64,000 bases of DNA, taken from positions 1 to 64,000 of IMG/VR virus record IMGVR_UViG_3300008262_000025; one strand, 5' to 3'. Shown piece after piece: positions 57,638-64,000 of the stretch (position 1 is the stretch's first letter; each line of letters begins with the position of its first letter). The position numbers and the translations under genes are program-made. The notes under the pieces were generated by a model, which did not search any database, was not told where the DNA came from, and saw only the letters and a program-made list of their open reading frames with translations. The DNA comes from a virus.

Positions 57638-57711
57638 GAGCGATGGAGAGATTCGAACTCTCCATACTCCCTATGAGTATCGCTATAGAAGATTACAGAG
57701 CTCCATAGCTC
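57638..57711 (-). ncRNA. tRNA-like element overlapping the 3' end of the synthetase-like gene
   Basis: The minus strand has a textbook T arm, GAGAG-TTCGAAT-CTCTC (57646-57662), followed by CATCGCTC. Two folds are possible. In the 74-base fold, GAGCTATG (57711-57704) pairs with CATCGCTC at 7 of 8 positions, including a tRNA-His-like G-1:C73. The candidate anticodon stem ATACT/AGTAT has loop CATAGGG, but the D arm is poor, U33 is missing and the variable loop is 1 base. In a 47-base mini-fold, AGCGAT (57684-57679) pairs with ATCGCT around one hairpin plus the T arm. No CCA is encoded. It is either a degenerate tRNA, a tRNA mimic, or a tRNA 3' remnant. Confidence 0.45.
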
Positions 57712-58528
57712 TAATTAATCTTGTAATTCCAACTCCAGCACCAACTCTTGGAAAGAATTTGTTGCTAAGAAATTCATTTAATTCATTTATTACTCTTTCA
57801 TATCCAAATAAGTCAAATAGCTTTTCAGCATATTTACCATCTTCAATATTAAAGAATGTATCTCTCATTTGTTCAACATTACAAGAACGTTCAGCTGAAC
57901 CAATAGTTTCTTGACCACAAAGAATAACATCTATTTTTTTAGAGTTACCGTTATTGTATCTTTTCATATTCCAGAATGGATTAGTTCTTTCTGGGAAGTT
58001 CATTATAAATAAAGCATTTGAAATAGTTTCACCTAGCTCGTTTTCTAATTCAGAATTAATAATATCTACATCATAAGTTTGACATATATCTTCATAATTC
58101 ATCATTTTATAATCATCAAATCCTAAGAAATCAAGTAATTCAGTTTCAACTAAATGAAGATCTGTCATATCACCTGGAAACTCAAATTCAAACATTGGAA
58201 AGATCATACAATGACGACCTTCTATTGGATTCTTTTCTGCTCTGTATGAGGTACTGAGACAATAAAAACCTGGTACTTCAGGATTGTTTAATAATTCGTG
58301 TTCAAGCCACATTTGACCAGTTTGAGGTAATGGCCATACCTTACCCGCATAATCGTATGTACGAACATTAAACGGGTCTTCACAAGCTGCAAGAATAGAT
58401 AATCTATTCTGAGTGTGTACTTCTAAAAATCCTTTTTCATCAAAGAATTGTCTTAATTTTTTTACAACTTTTGTAAATTTATCAGCATCAATATGCGGAT
58501 AAAAAGAAGAGTGTAATGAGTGCTTCAT
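57683..58528 (-). CDS. Class II aminoacyl-tRNA synthetase-like protein (AsxRS-type core, no anticodon domain)
   Basis: A 281-aa catalytic core of the Asp/Asn synthetase type: motif 1 region FFDEKGFLEVHTQ; QTGQMWLEHELL (the loop before motif 2); motif 2 SYRAEKNPIEGRHCMIFPMFEFE; GQETIGSAERS; and motif 3 VGAGVGITRLIRAM at the C-terminus. The N-terminal OB anticodon-binding domain of true AspRS/AsnRS is absent. Relatives of this kind include asparagine synthetase AsnA and tRNA/protein-modifying paralogues such as EpmA. Substrate unknown. The last 29 bases overlap a tRNA-like element. It sits behind a promoter-like box and a 82-base gap, so it may open an operon. Confidence 0.82.
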   Translation of the reverse strand: MKHSLHSSFYPHIDADKFTKVVKKLRQFFDEKGFLEVHTQNRLSILAACEDPFNVRTYDYAGKVWPLPQTGQMWLEHELLNNPEVPGFYCLSTSYRAEKNPIEGRHCMIFPMFEFEFPGDMTDLHLVETELLDFLGFDDYKMMNYEDICQTYDVDIINSELENELGETISNALFIMNFPERTNPFWNMKRYNNGNSKKIDVILCGQETIGSAERSCNVEQMRDTFFNIEDGKYAEKLFDLFGYERVINELNEFLSNKFFPRVGAGVGITRLIRAMELCNLL

Positions 58529-58586
58529 TCAAATAATTTTAATCATTAACAATTTTAAATCTCTTTAATTAATCTTTTCGATTATG

Positions 58587-58594
58587 CAAAGTTA
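58587..58594 (-). promoter_or_regulatory. Bacteroidota-like -7 promoter box before the synthetase-like gene
   Basis: TAACTTTG on the minus strand matches TAnnTTTG and lies in the largest non-coding gap of the small-gene region, 58 bases before the ATG. A TTG is present 25 bases further upstream, which is longer than the usual 19-21-base spacing, so the -33 element is uncertain. Confidence 0.4.
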
Positions 58595-58610
58595 AGAAAT
58601 TAATAAATAA

Positions 58611-59279
58611 TTATAGTAACAATTTATCAGTTTCCCAAGCTTTTAACGTGTGTTCGAAGGGGTTACCTTCTATTTCTGAAACTAATTTTAGCATCTCTTG
58701 TGCTATCTCTCTAATTTCAAGTTGAGCATGTTCTGAATTTCTAAGTTTAAGAAAGTTAGCAAAACTTCTCATATTAAACGATACATCAGATTGTATCTGA
58801 GAGTTATACGTTTTAAAATATCTTGCTGATTCTTTTGCTCTTTTTCTACCAAGTATAGGAGTTAATTGCTCAAGACATTGATGGTAAAGTTTATTACCTT
58901 GTTTTGTATATTTTTCCAAAATTAATTGCCAATCTTCACCTATCAAAGGATCTAATTCACTATCTCCAGCATTACTCCAATCTTGAGGAATATAAAACTT
59001 ATCTTCTTTTAACTCTTTATATCTTGCACTTTCTGCATTAAGACTTGAGATTCTATGCTTTAATAAATGTATATGTGATGCAATATCACAATCAACAAGA
59101 AAATGAACTATACCTTTTTCAAAAGGTGTTTCATGTCCTTCTGACCAAAGCATATTTATTAGTTTAGGAATTCTATCTTTTTTATCTTCTGTTAGTTCTC
59201 TTGATGTAGATGTCCAAGCTGAACATGCTATTATTTCATCAGAACCGTAATGTCCAATTAATTCTACTTTATTTTTCAT
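58611..59279 (-). CDS. thyX: Flavin-dependent thymidylate synthase
   Basis: Makes dTMP from dUMP using methylene-tetrahydrofolate and FAD/NADPH. The 222-aa protein carries the ThyX signature R-H-R-x-x-S-x-N-x-x-S-x-R as KHRISSLNAESAR (residues 74-86), with the first arginine conservatively changed to lysine. Upstream TPFEKGIVHFLVDC (51-64) and downstream ESARYFKTYNSQIQSDVSFNMRS-type residues bind FAD and substrate. The start is taken at ATG 59277-59279, one base from the upstream stop. The longer frame from 59306 overlaps the neighbour. It works with dut. Confidence 0.95.
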   Translation of the reverse strand: MKNKVELIGHYGSDEIIACSAWTSTSRELTEDKKDRIPKLINMLWSEGHETPFEKGIVHFLVDCDIASHIHLLKHRISSLNAESARYKELKEDKFYIPQDWSNAGDSELDPLIGEDWQLILEKYTKQGNKLYHQCLEQLTPILGRKRAKESARYFKTYNSQIQSDVSFNMRSFANFLKLRNSEHAQLEIREIAQEMLKLVSEIEGNPFEHTLKAWETDKLLL

Positions 59280-59280
59280 A

Positions 59281-59589
59281 CTAAATAAATATTTTCTTTT
59301 TAACAATAATGGGAAATACTTCTACCATTACCGTGTGATATTGAAGAGGATCCACTTTATGATTAACAAATAATTTATTAACTTTAAATATAATATTCTT
59401 TGGATCTATACCATGATTTATATATCTCATGTAAAACTTATTATCCTTTTTAAAGATACCTCCAGCACTAAACAAACCATCGTATTCACTTTGATCAATA
59501 ATTTGTTCAAAGTTTTTTTGTTCGTTATTACATAAAAAAATGACTTCCCGAAGGAAGCCATTCTCATCTTTTTCTTGTTTGATTAACAT
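59281..59589 (-). CDS. Hypothetical protein (102 aa)
   Basis: A small protein without recognised domain: beta-rich N-terminal half (GFLREVIFLCNNEQ, GGIFKKDNKFYMRYIN) and a strand-rich end (HTVMVEVFPIIVKKK). It shares one base with the upstream gene and ends 1 base before the ThyX start, so it is part of the same transcript. Possibly a small regulator; nothing specific can be said. Confidence 0.7.
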   Translation of the reverse strand: MLIKQEKDENGFLREVIFLCNNEQKNFEQIIDQSEYDGLFSAGGIFKKDNKFYMRYINHGIDPKNIIFKVNKLFVNHKVDPLQYHTVMVEVFPIIVKKKIFI

Positions 59590-59942
59590 TATATAAATAT
59601 GTAATTTTCTATAAAAACTTTTTCGTTTTTTATTTCATTTAAATAATCATCAAAATGTTCTTTGTAATAATTCATTTTAGAATCTAATTCTGTTGAATTA
59701 ATTACAATTTCTCTAGAGCTAAGAGCATCAGATCTATTTAAAATGATGATCATCATTTCTTTTTTTGAGTTTTCAAAATCAAATAAGAACTGATCTTTTA
59801 TTGTATAATCTTCATCTTCTAATTCAAATTCGTCATCATCAACATTATACTTTCTTTTAATGTGTTCTGATAAGCATTTACTACATTCAGATTCAAAATC
59901 TTTATTAATATTAATTTCTTTATTAAGATGTTTACACCACAT
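59589..59942 (-). CDS. Hypothetical acidic protein with N-terminal cysteines (117 aa)
   Basis: It begins MWCKHLNKEI and has SECSKCLSEH, so C3, H5 and the C-x-x-C could bind zinc as a short ribbon. The next part is strongly acidic (DDDEFELEDEDYTIKD), then helical. It overlaps the neighbour by one base and starts 2 bases before the next gene's stop. Unknown function. Confidence 0.7.
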   Translation of the reverse strand: MWCKHLNKEININKDFESECSKCLSEHIKRKYNVDDDEFELEDEDYTIKDQFLFDFENSKKEMMIIILNRSDALSSREIVINSTELDSKMNYYKEHFDDYLNEIKNEKVFIENYIFI

Positions 59943-59944
59943 AC

Positions 59945-60106
59945 TTAAATACGTTTGTTTTCATTATCATTATTATATTTGTCTTTAAGTTCATCTCTGC
60001 AGATATGGCAAACTATAGAATCAATGCACATAAAATTTACCACAAACCATCTTGCTAGATGAGAACAATATTTACCAATCTTGGTTTTATGTTGTCTAGT
60101 TTTCAT
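59945..60106 (-). CDS. Small cysteine-rich protein (53 aa), possible zinc-binding
   Basis: The start is taken at ATG 60104-60106, giving an 11-base overlap with the upstream gene; the ATG at 60136 lies well inside that gene. The pattern C-S-H-L ... FMC ... VCHIC supplies enough Cys/His ligands for one zinc site. The termini are basic. Its short length makes it uncertain, but its coupling to both neighbours and conserved-looking Cys spacing support it. Confidence 0.6.
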   Translation of the reverse strand: MKTRQHKTKIGKYCSHLARWFVVNFMCIDSIVCHICRDELKDKYNNDNENKRI

Positions 60107-60383
60107 TATAACTGTAAAATTCTTCTTCTTTATCAATAGCTGGATATATTTCTATATTATCCAAATCTAGAATAGGCTTTTTAAAAGCTTTCTTTATTTC
60201 TTTAAATTCATCATCTAAAACTTCTTCAGAATAGATTTCTTTTAAAATACCTTCTTCTGACCAACCTACAATATTATTTTCATTGTCATAATAAACTTCT
60301 GCAATAAAATACTTTGTAGTTTCAATATCAAAATCATCAACTTCTTTTTGTTTACATCTTCTGTAATTCCAATAACCTATCAT
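60096..60383 (-). CDS. Hypothetical protein (95 aa)
   Basis: A small acidic protein without recognised domain (MIGYWNYRRCKQKEVDDFD; EEVLDDEFKEIKKAFKKP). It starts like the upstream neighbour (MIGY), 11 bases after that gene's stop. Soluble, no signal peptide. Function unknown. Confidence 0.68.
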   Translation of the reverse strand: MIGYWNYRRCKQKEVDDFDIETTKYFIAEVYYDNENNIVGWSEEGILKEIYSEEVLDDEFKEIKKAFKKPILDLDNIEIYPAIDKEEEFYSYNEN

Positions 60384-60394
60384 AACTTATATTG

Positions 60395-60850
60395 TTATTT
60401 TAAAGAATACGGCTGTTTTTCTATAAAAGTTAAATGTTTGTATGGATCAAAAATATTGTAAAGTCTATAACCTTTATCGTCAGAATGAAAACCAGCAAAA
60501 CCTAAATCATATAAGATTTCCATTACAAACTTTTCTTCAATAAGTATAGCATTATCTACACCTTTTAACTGAGTTAAATAATCTTTTATATTATACTCAC
60601 GATCATTTATATGAAAATACATAGGTAATCCAGTAGATAATATGAATTGATGCATATTATTCCAAGGATTAAACATCTTTTTCTTATCAGTAAATATTGA
60701 GTATTTGCCTATATAAGGATCAGTTAAAGTTTCTTTTGGTGAAAAATCTATAAAATCTTCCATGTATCTTTTGTTTTTAGAAAGACTAACTAGTAGTAAT
60801 TCACTTTCTATTGCTTCATTTCCATCAGGTAAAGCTAAATAACCTATCAT
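60395..60850 (-). CDS. Hypothetical protein (151 aa)
   Basis: Unknown soluble alpha/beta protein (IGYLALPDGNEAIESELLLVSLSKNK ... FVMEILYDLGFAGFHSDDKGY in pieces). It is the first gene after a 62-base non-coding gap that holds a hairpin, so it may be served by a separate promoter. No catalytic motif is seen. Confidence 0.72.
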   Translation of the reverse strand: MIGYLALPDGNEAIESELLLVSLSKNKRYMEDFIDFSPKETLTDPYIGKYSIFTDKKKMFNPWNNMHQFILSTGLPMYFHINDREYNIKDYLTQLKGVDNAILIEEKFVMEILYDLGFAGFHSDDKGYRLYNIFDPYKHLTFIEKQPYSLK

Positions 60851-60860
60851 TTTTATTGTT

Positions 60861-60888
60861 TTAAATTGTTAAAAATCCAACAATTTAA
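60861..60888. terminator. Hairpin in the gap after the S24-fold-like gene
   Basis: Ten base pairs (TTAAATTGTT / AACAATTTAA) around an 8-base loop. It is A/T rich and lacks a clear U run on the minus strand, so termination is likely weak; it may instead be a processing or operator site. Confidence 0.45.
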
Positions 60889-60912
60889 TAAAATAATTAT
60901 TAATACTAACAG

Positions 60913-61200
60913 TTATATTTCAACTTTAGCATATATTTTTTTAGTCCAACCAATCATAAAATTTTTACCATCGTTAATTTGTACTCCTCTTGCTGCATTC
61001 TTTTTTGATACAACCCCATATTTATAAGATTTATCAGACTTATATAGTACCATATCACCTTCTGCTGCAGTTTCTAAACTACAAGGTACTAATTTAATCT
61101 TTTGATTAAGTCTTATTCTAGGTTCAAGAGTGTTATTCGTTATCTTTACAAAAACTTCGTTATTAGTTTGCAATTCTTTTATAATATCTTCTTTATTCAT
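60913..61200 (-). CDS. Small protein resembling the LexA/S24 peptidase fold (95 aa)
   Basis: The pattern FVKITNNTLEPRIRLNQKIKLVP, then EGDMVLYKSDKSYKYGVVSKK, then a terminal strand matches the beta-rich S24 C-terminal domain (h-x-h-x-x-x-S-M-x-P-x-h-x-x-G-D-x-h). Here the nucleophile position is T (NTLEP) and the general-base lysine is not evident, so self-cleavage is unlikely. No DNA-binding domain is attached. It stands alone between two hairpins and could be a regulator or structural protein. The assignment is tentative. Confidence 0.55.
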   Translation of the reverse strand: MNKEDIIKELQTNNEVFVKITNNTLEPRIRLNQKIKLVPCSLETAAEGDMVLYKSDKSYKYGVVSKKNAARGVQINDGKNFMIGWTKKIYAKVEI

Positions 61201-61211
61201 ATCTATAAAAT

Positions 61212-61248
61212 AAAAAGCAGCTAAAGCTTTTACACTTTAACTGCTTTT
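61212..61248 (-). terminator. Intrinsic terminator after the AAA+ ATPase gene
   Basis: AAAAGCAG (61213-61220) pairs with CTGCTTTT (61241-61248), and a continuing TAAAG/CTTTA inner stem follows one mismatch. T5 follows on the minus strand. It lies 6 bases after the stop at 61255. Confidence 0.9.
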
Positions 61249-61254
61249 AGTTAA

Positions 61255-62454
61255 TTAGAATGTATTTTTTTTACTTTTAAACTTATGTTCAAACACAAAG
61301 TTTACATCATTTCTACATGATACTTTAATTAAATCGTGATTGTTAAAATCAATGCTTTCAATAATCATATCACTATCCTCATGACTTTCATAATTAAGGA
61401 TTAGTGAACAACTTGAATAATTATTGCTACTAGCATAATTGTAATCATCTAGTGTCATCAATTGATTATCCATAACATAGGTTTTAACTTGTTCTCTATC
61501 TTCTCTGCTCAAATCACCAAAATATCCGTGCTTAAATATTTTTGCTGTTGCTAAATTTAAAACACGCATTAAAGAACTATGTTGAGTACGGAATATATCT
61601 ATATATAATTGATCATCATGTAAATTAGTATAAACTTCATTACATTTATATAATGAATCGCCAAATTTCTCATGCGTTACATAATGTGAAGCCTCAGAAG
61701 AAACGTTAAGATGTTTTACAACTGACTTAGCGTCTTCTTCAAATAAATTCATATCTTTAATAATAGTAATAAGTATATCAAATGTTACAATACCTAATTT
61801 TTTAAGTTGTTTAAGTAAATCATCCCTATTATCTTTATTGATGAGTAAATCATCAATTACCTCATTAATAGTATTTAGTTCTAAATTCTCATAATGTTTT
61901 CTGTATTTAATTCTACCTGGTCTGTTAATCATAAAATCACTTACGAGATTAACATCGTTAACTGTAACTAGAAATACTAGCTTAGTAGTTAAATTACCAT
62001 CGAATAATGATAAGAGATCAATAGGCATTTTATCCTTAGGATAAATCTTTTCGAACTCATCAATAAATACAATACATTCTTCAAATACAGGACTAGATAA
62101 AAATTCTATAAAGTTTGATCCGTAAAAAGCTTCTGTTAATATTAAAACAGGCTTCTTAGAGTCTACACAAAACTTTTGAGCAAGAATTGTTTTACCTGAA
62201 CCCTTAAGACCACTTAAGAGTATACCTAAATTCTTATGTGAATTTTGTTCATAAGATTTTAACCATCTTTCAGTTATAGACACATCACCATACACTTTGG
62301 ACGGTAATTTAAAACCAGTTGTTTCTACAAGATAGAATTCATTATTTCTATCCTGTTTAATCAAATAATTTTTAGGTCCAACATTACTGAGTTTGTCACC
62401 TATACCTGATACGGAACCAATTCTTATTTGGCCATCACCTAATTTGTAAAGCAT
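61255..62454 (-). CDS. AAA+ ATPase (399 aa)
   Basis: An N-terminal region of about 75 residues, then an AAA module: Walker A LSGLKGSGKTILAQK (about 77-91); Walker B CIVFIDEFEKIYPKD (about 126-140); sensor 1 VFLVTVNDVN; arginine finger region NRPGRIKYRKHYENL. The remainder of about 200 residues is unassigned and ends in a basic tail. It is of the classic AAA type (BCS1/spastin-like core). Two small related proteins (62457-62741, 62741-63073) are encoded immediately upstream, spaced by 2 and -1 bases, and could be adaptors. Confidence 0.85.
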   Translation of the reverse strand: MLYKLGDGQIRIGSVSGIGDKLSNVGPKNYLIKQDRNNEFYLVETTGFKLPSKVYGDVSITERWLKSYEQNSHKNLGILLSGLKGSGKTILAQKFCVDSKKPVLILTEAFYGSNFIEFLSSPVFEECIVFIDEFEKIYPKDKMPIDLLSLFDGNLTTKLVFLVTVNDVNLVSDFMINRPGRIKYRKHYENLELNTINEVIDDLLINKDNRDDLLKQLKKLGIVTFDILITIIKDMNLFEEDAKSVVKHLNVSSEASHYVTHEKFGDSLYKCNEVYTNLHDDQLYIDIFRTQHSSLMRVLNLATAKIFKHGYFGDLSREDREQVKTYVMDNQLMTLDDYNYASSNNYSSCSLILNYESHEDSDMIIESIDFNNHDLIKVSCRNDVNFVFEHKFKSKKNTF

Positions 62455-62456
62455 TT

Positions 62457-62741
62457 TTAATCTTGTTTGTCGGTTTGTAAATTTTGATTCATAGCTAAAC
62501 TTTCGTTATAAGTTTTAAAGAAATCATTAAAAATAACGGATGCTAAAATAAATGATAAATCATCTCTTGTAACATCAGTATTAACTATAGTTTCTAATAC
62601 TTGCGTAAAAGATAAACTTTCGTTACTTTTTATTAAAGTATCAATTGAAGACTCAATTAATGCTCCTTTGACCTCAAGTTGATCAAAATCTTCTTCAGAA
62701 ATACCTAAATTAGGTTCATCAAATTTAAAATTCGTTTCCAT
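62457..62741 (-). CDS. Small helical protein, paralogue A (94 aa)
   Basis: Acidic, helical, unrecognised. It shares its layout with the next gene upstream: a LGIS-x-E-x-x-x-Q-L-x-V-K opening, a spacer, then SLSFTQVLETIVNTDVTRDDLSF-like and FNDFF-like segments in the same order. It ends 2 bases before the AAA+ gene start. A tandem duplication and a shared adaptor role are inferred. Confidence 0.7.
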   Translation of the reverse strand: METNFKFDEPNLGISEEDFDQLEVKGALIESSIDTLIKSNESLSFTQVLETIVNTDVTRDDLSFILASVIFNDFFKTYNESLAMNQNLQTDKQD

Positions 62742-63073
62742 TAGTTTTTATTTAAATTGTTTAATAATTCTTCAGATAGTATAATTCTTATCATATCTAT
62801 ATTGTTTTGGTAAAAAGATATAATATCATCTTTTAATTGAATAGCTAATACAACGGCTAATTCTTCTTTAGTTAAATCAGTATTTAATTCTTCTACTATT
62901 TGAGATAAAGAATAAGTATCTTTTTGATTTTTGTTAACAAGTTGAGATGATATATTTAGAATAATCTTCTTTTTTAAATACTCAAATTTTACTTGTAACT
63001 CTATCAGTTCTTCTGGTGTAATACCTAAAGATTGTGATATGTCGTTTTCAGTGTGTTTAAAATTAAAAGTCAT
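62741..63073 (-). CDS. Small helical protein, paralogue B (110 aa)
   Basis: Similar to the adjacent 94-aa protein: LGITPEELIELQVK near the start, SLSQIVEELNTDLTKEELA in the centre, and DDIISFY near the end. It overlaps the clamp-loader gene stop by 4 bases and shares one base with its paralogue. No known domain; possibly a clamp-loader or AAA+ partner, inferred from position only. Confidence 0.7.
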   Translation of the reverse strand: MTFNFKHTENDISQSLGITPEELIELQVKFEYLKKKIILNISSQLVNKNQKDTYSLSQIVEELNTDLTKEELAVVLAIQLKDDIISFYQNNIDMIRIILSEELLNNLNKN

Positions 63074-64000
63074 TTCTTTTTAATGTTTAATTGTATATTA
63101 ATAAATAATAATTCTAGACTAAGTCTTTTATTATGAGATAAATGATACCTTACAGAACACTCATCTATCAAACTTAAAACTTTAAATAAAGAGGCAGAAC
63201 CTATTTTATCAAACTGGTTTTTCATTCTTTGTTTTTGTTCTTCAGGAATGTACACTAATTCAGAAATTTTATCATTTTTTAACATGAATAATTTTCTAAA
63301 ATAGACAGCACTGTTTGTCATTATATCTTTTATATCATTACCTTCCTTGATTAACCTATCAAGTAGAAGCATCATGTCATCCATCTTACCATCAATCATA
63401 AAGTCTGTTAATTCTGTAAAAATAGAATCATCAATGTAATTTAACACAGATTCTAATTCTTTTAAATTAAGAGAATCATTAGTAGAAAACATACATTTTT
63501 CTAATAATGTCAAAGCATCTCTCATAGATCCATTAGCTTTCTCAGCTATAATGTAAAGTAACTTTTCTTCATAATCTTTGTTATAATCTTTACATATTCC
63601 ACTCATAGTATTAACTATTGAGTTCATGCTAATATTATTAAGATTAAAAACAGTACACCTTGATTTTATAGTATCAGGTATTTTATTAACTTCTGTTGTG
63701 CAAAGAATAAATAAAACATGCTTATATGGTTCTTCTAAAGGTTTTAAAAGAACATCAAAAGCTGCTTTACTAAGCATATGTACCTCGTCAATAATATAAA
63801 CTTTTCTCTTAGAATCATAAGGAGGTATCTTTAATTGTAAAACTAAACTCCTTACATCATCTATGCTGTTATGAGATGCAGCATCTATTTCATGAATATC
63901 TATATTAGATGTTTGAAGTTCATTAGCAACAATTCTTGCTAAAGTTGTTTTACCTGTACCGTGTTTACCAGTAAAAATGATATTAGATATTTCATCTTTT
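63070..64000 (-). CDS. dnaX: Clamp-loader ATPase, DNA polymerase III gamma/tau-like (5' truncated by window)
   Basis: The frame is open to the window edge (first full codon at 63997-63999). The ATG at 63777 is internal, because the sequence before it encodes Walker A FTGKHGTGKTTLAR, the EIDAASHNSIDDVR element and Walker B VYIIDEVHML, all diagnostic of DnaX. After it come sensor 1 FILCTTEVNKIP, the SRC arginine finger (IKSRCTVF) and sensor 2 NGSMRDALTLLEK. It loads a sliding clamp onto DNA for the polymerase; a phage clamp gene is not in the window. The C-terminus is short, without the tau extension. Confidence 0.93.
   Translation of the reverse strand, partial: KDEISNIIFTGKHGTGKTTLARIVANELQTSNIDIHEIDAASHNSIDDVRSLVLQLKIPPYDSKRKVYIIDEVHMLSKAAFDVLLKPLEEPYKHVLFILCTTEVNKIPDTIKSRCTVFNLNNISMNSIVNTMSGICKDYNKDYEEKLLYIIAEKANGSMRDALTLLEKCMFSTNDSLNLKELESVLNYIDDSIFTELTDFMIDGKMDDMMLLLDRLIKEGNDIKDIMTNSAVYFRKLFMLKNDKISELVYIPEEQKQRMKNQFDKIGSASLFKVLSLIDECSVRYHLSHNKRLSLELLFINIQLNIKKK

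Noticed and set aside
57225-57665. Start of the 132-aa hypothetical gene at 57665
   Set aside because: The first 14 codons would be the antisense-free reading of the T arm and acceptor of the tRNA-like element; ATG 57623 is better placed.
57638-57711. A normal functional tRNA gene, or a phage attachment site at a tRNA 3' end
   Set aside because: The D arm, U33 and variable loop do not fit a canonical tRNA, and no integrase or excisionase is visible in the window, so I report only a tRNA-like element.
63070-63777. Clamp-loader start at ATG 63777
   Set aside because: Walker A and Walker B motifs lie upstream in the same open frame, so the gene begins outside the window.
1-64000. Stop-codon reassignment (TAG to Gln), as seen in some crAss-like phages
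   Set aside because: All long genes end at normal stops including TAG, and no gene needs read-through.
1-64000. CRISPR array or insertion sequence
   Set aside because: No regularly spaced direct repeats and no transposase-like gene or terminal inverted repeats flanking a coding unit were seen.

Overview
The window is part of a large, strongly AT-rich tailed-phage genome, most likely a crAss-like phage (order Crassvirales) infecting a member of the Bacteroidota. The support is the combination of several giant multidomain genes of thousands of codons, one of which carries a two-barrel type RNA polymerase signature (R-x-P-T ... DFDID). These sit next to a replication and nucleotide-metabolism module with family B DNA polymerase, DnaG-like primase, DnaB-like and Dda-like helicases, a Sak4-like ATPase, dUTPase, a uracil-DNA-glycosylase-like protein and ThyX. 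Most starts lack Shine-Dalgarno sequences, and one good intergenic promoter-like box (TAACTTTG) fits the Bacteroidota -7 consensus TAnnTTTG. The standard genetic code fits all genes; no in-frame TAG reassignment is needed.

Layout. (1) Positions 1-6376, plus strand: the 3' part of a giant gene (zincin protease motif, C-terminal winged helix), read in two frames that join by a -1 shift near 812-820. It ends at a bidirectional terminator at 6388-6413. (2) Positions 6434-32181, minus strand: two giant genes of 3981 and 4573 codons. The first is a 'polyvalent' protein with candidate nucleotidyltransferase, zincin, ADP-ribosyltransferase-like and RecB-like nuclease domains. The second carries a zincin, a SLOG/YpsA-like domain and the RNA polymerase catalytic motif. 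Related giant proteins of crAss-like phages are packaged and ejected to transcribe early genes. (3) Positions 32277-47137, minus: HNH endonuclease, dut, FEN-like exonuclease, PD-(D/E)XK nuclease, UDG-like protein, primase, SSB-like protein, Sak4, replicative helicase, a coiled-coil / membrane protein / lipoprotein trio, and a family B DNA polymerase. The polymerase is interrupted exactly in motif A by a group I intron that carries a GIY-YIG homing endonuclease. (4) Positions 47127-64000, minus: radical SAM protein, many small unknowns, AAA+ ATPases, two apparently degenerate RecF/AAA_15-like ATPases, Dda-like helicase, DnaJ-like protein, a class II aminoacyl-tRNA-synthetase-like gene with a tRNA-like RNA element overlapping its 3' end, ThyX, and a clamp-loader ATPase cut by the window edge.

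How it works together (inference). The giant proteins are probably the virion-carried transcription and takeover machinery, with several protease motifs and a short repeated K-x-G-K-[LV]-T motif that may mark domain or processing boundaries. The minus-strand small genes are packed head to tail, often overlapping by 1-30 bases, and separated by only a few hairpin terminators, so they form a few long operons for DNA replication, recombination and dTTP supply.

The most notable observations are: the intron in the polymerase active site with a fully reconstructable splice; the K-x-G-K-[LV]-T repeats; the SLOG domain within the RNA polymerase polypeptide; the pair of degenerate ATPases flanking an AAA+ enzyme; and the synthetase-like gene with its tRNA-like element.
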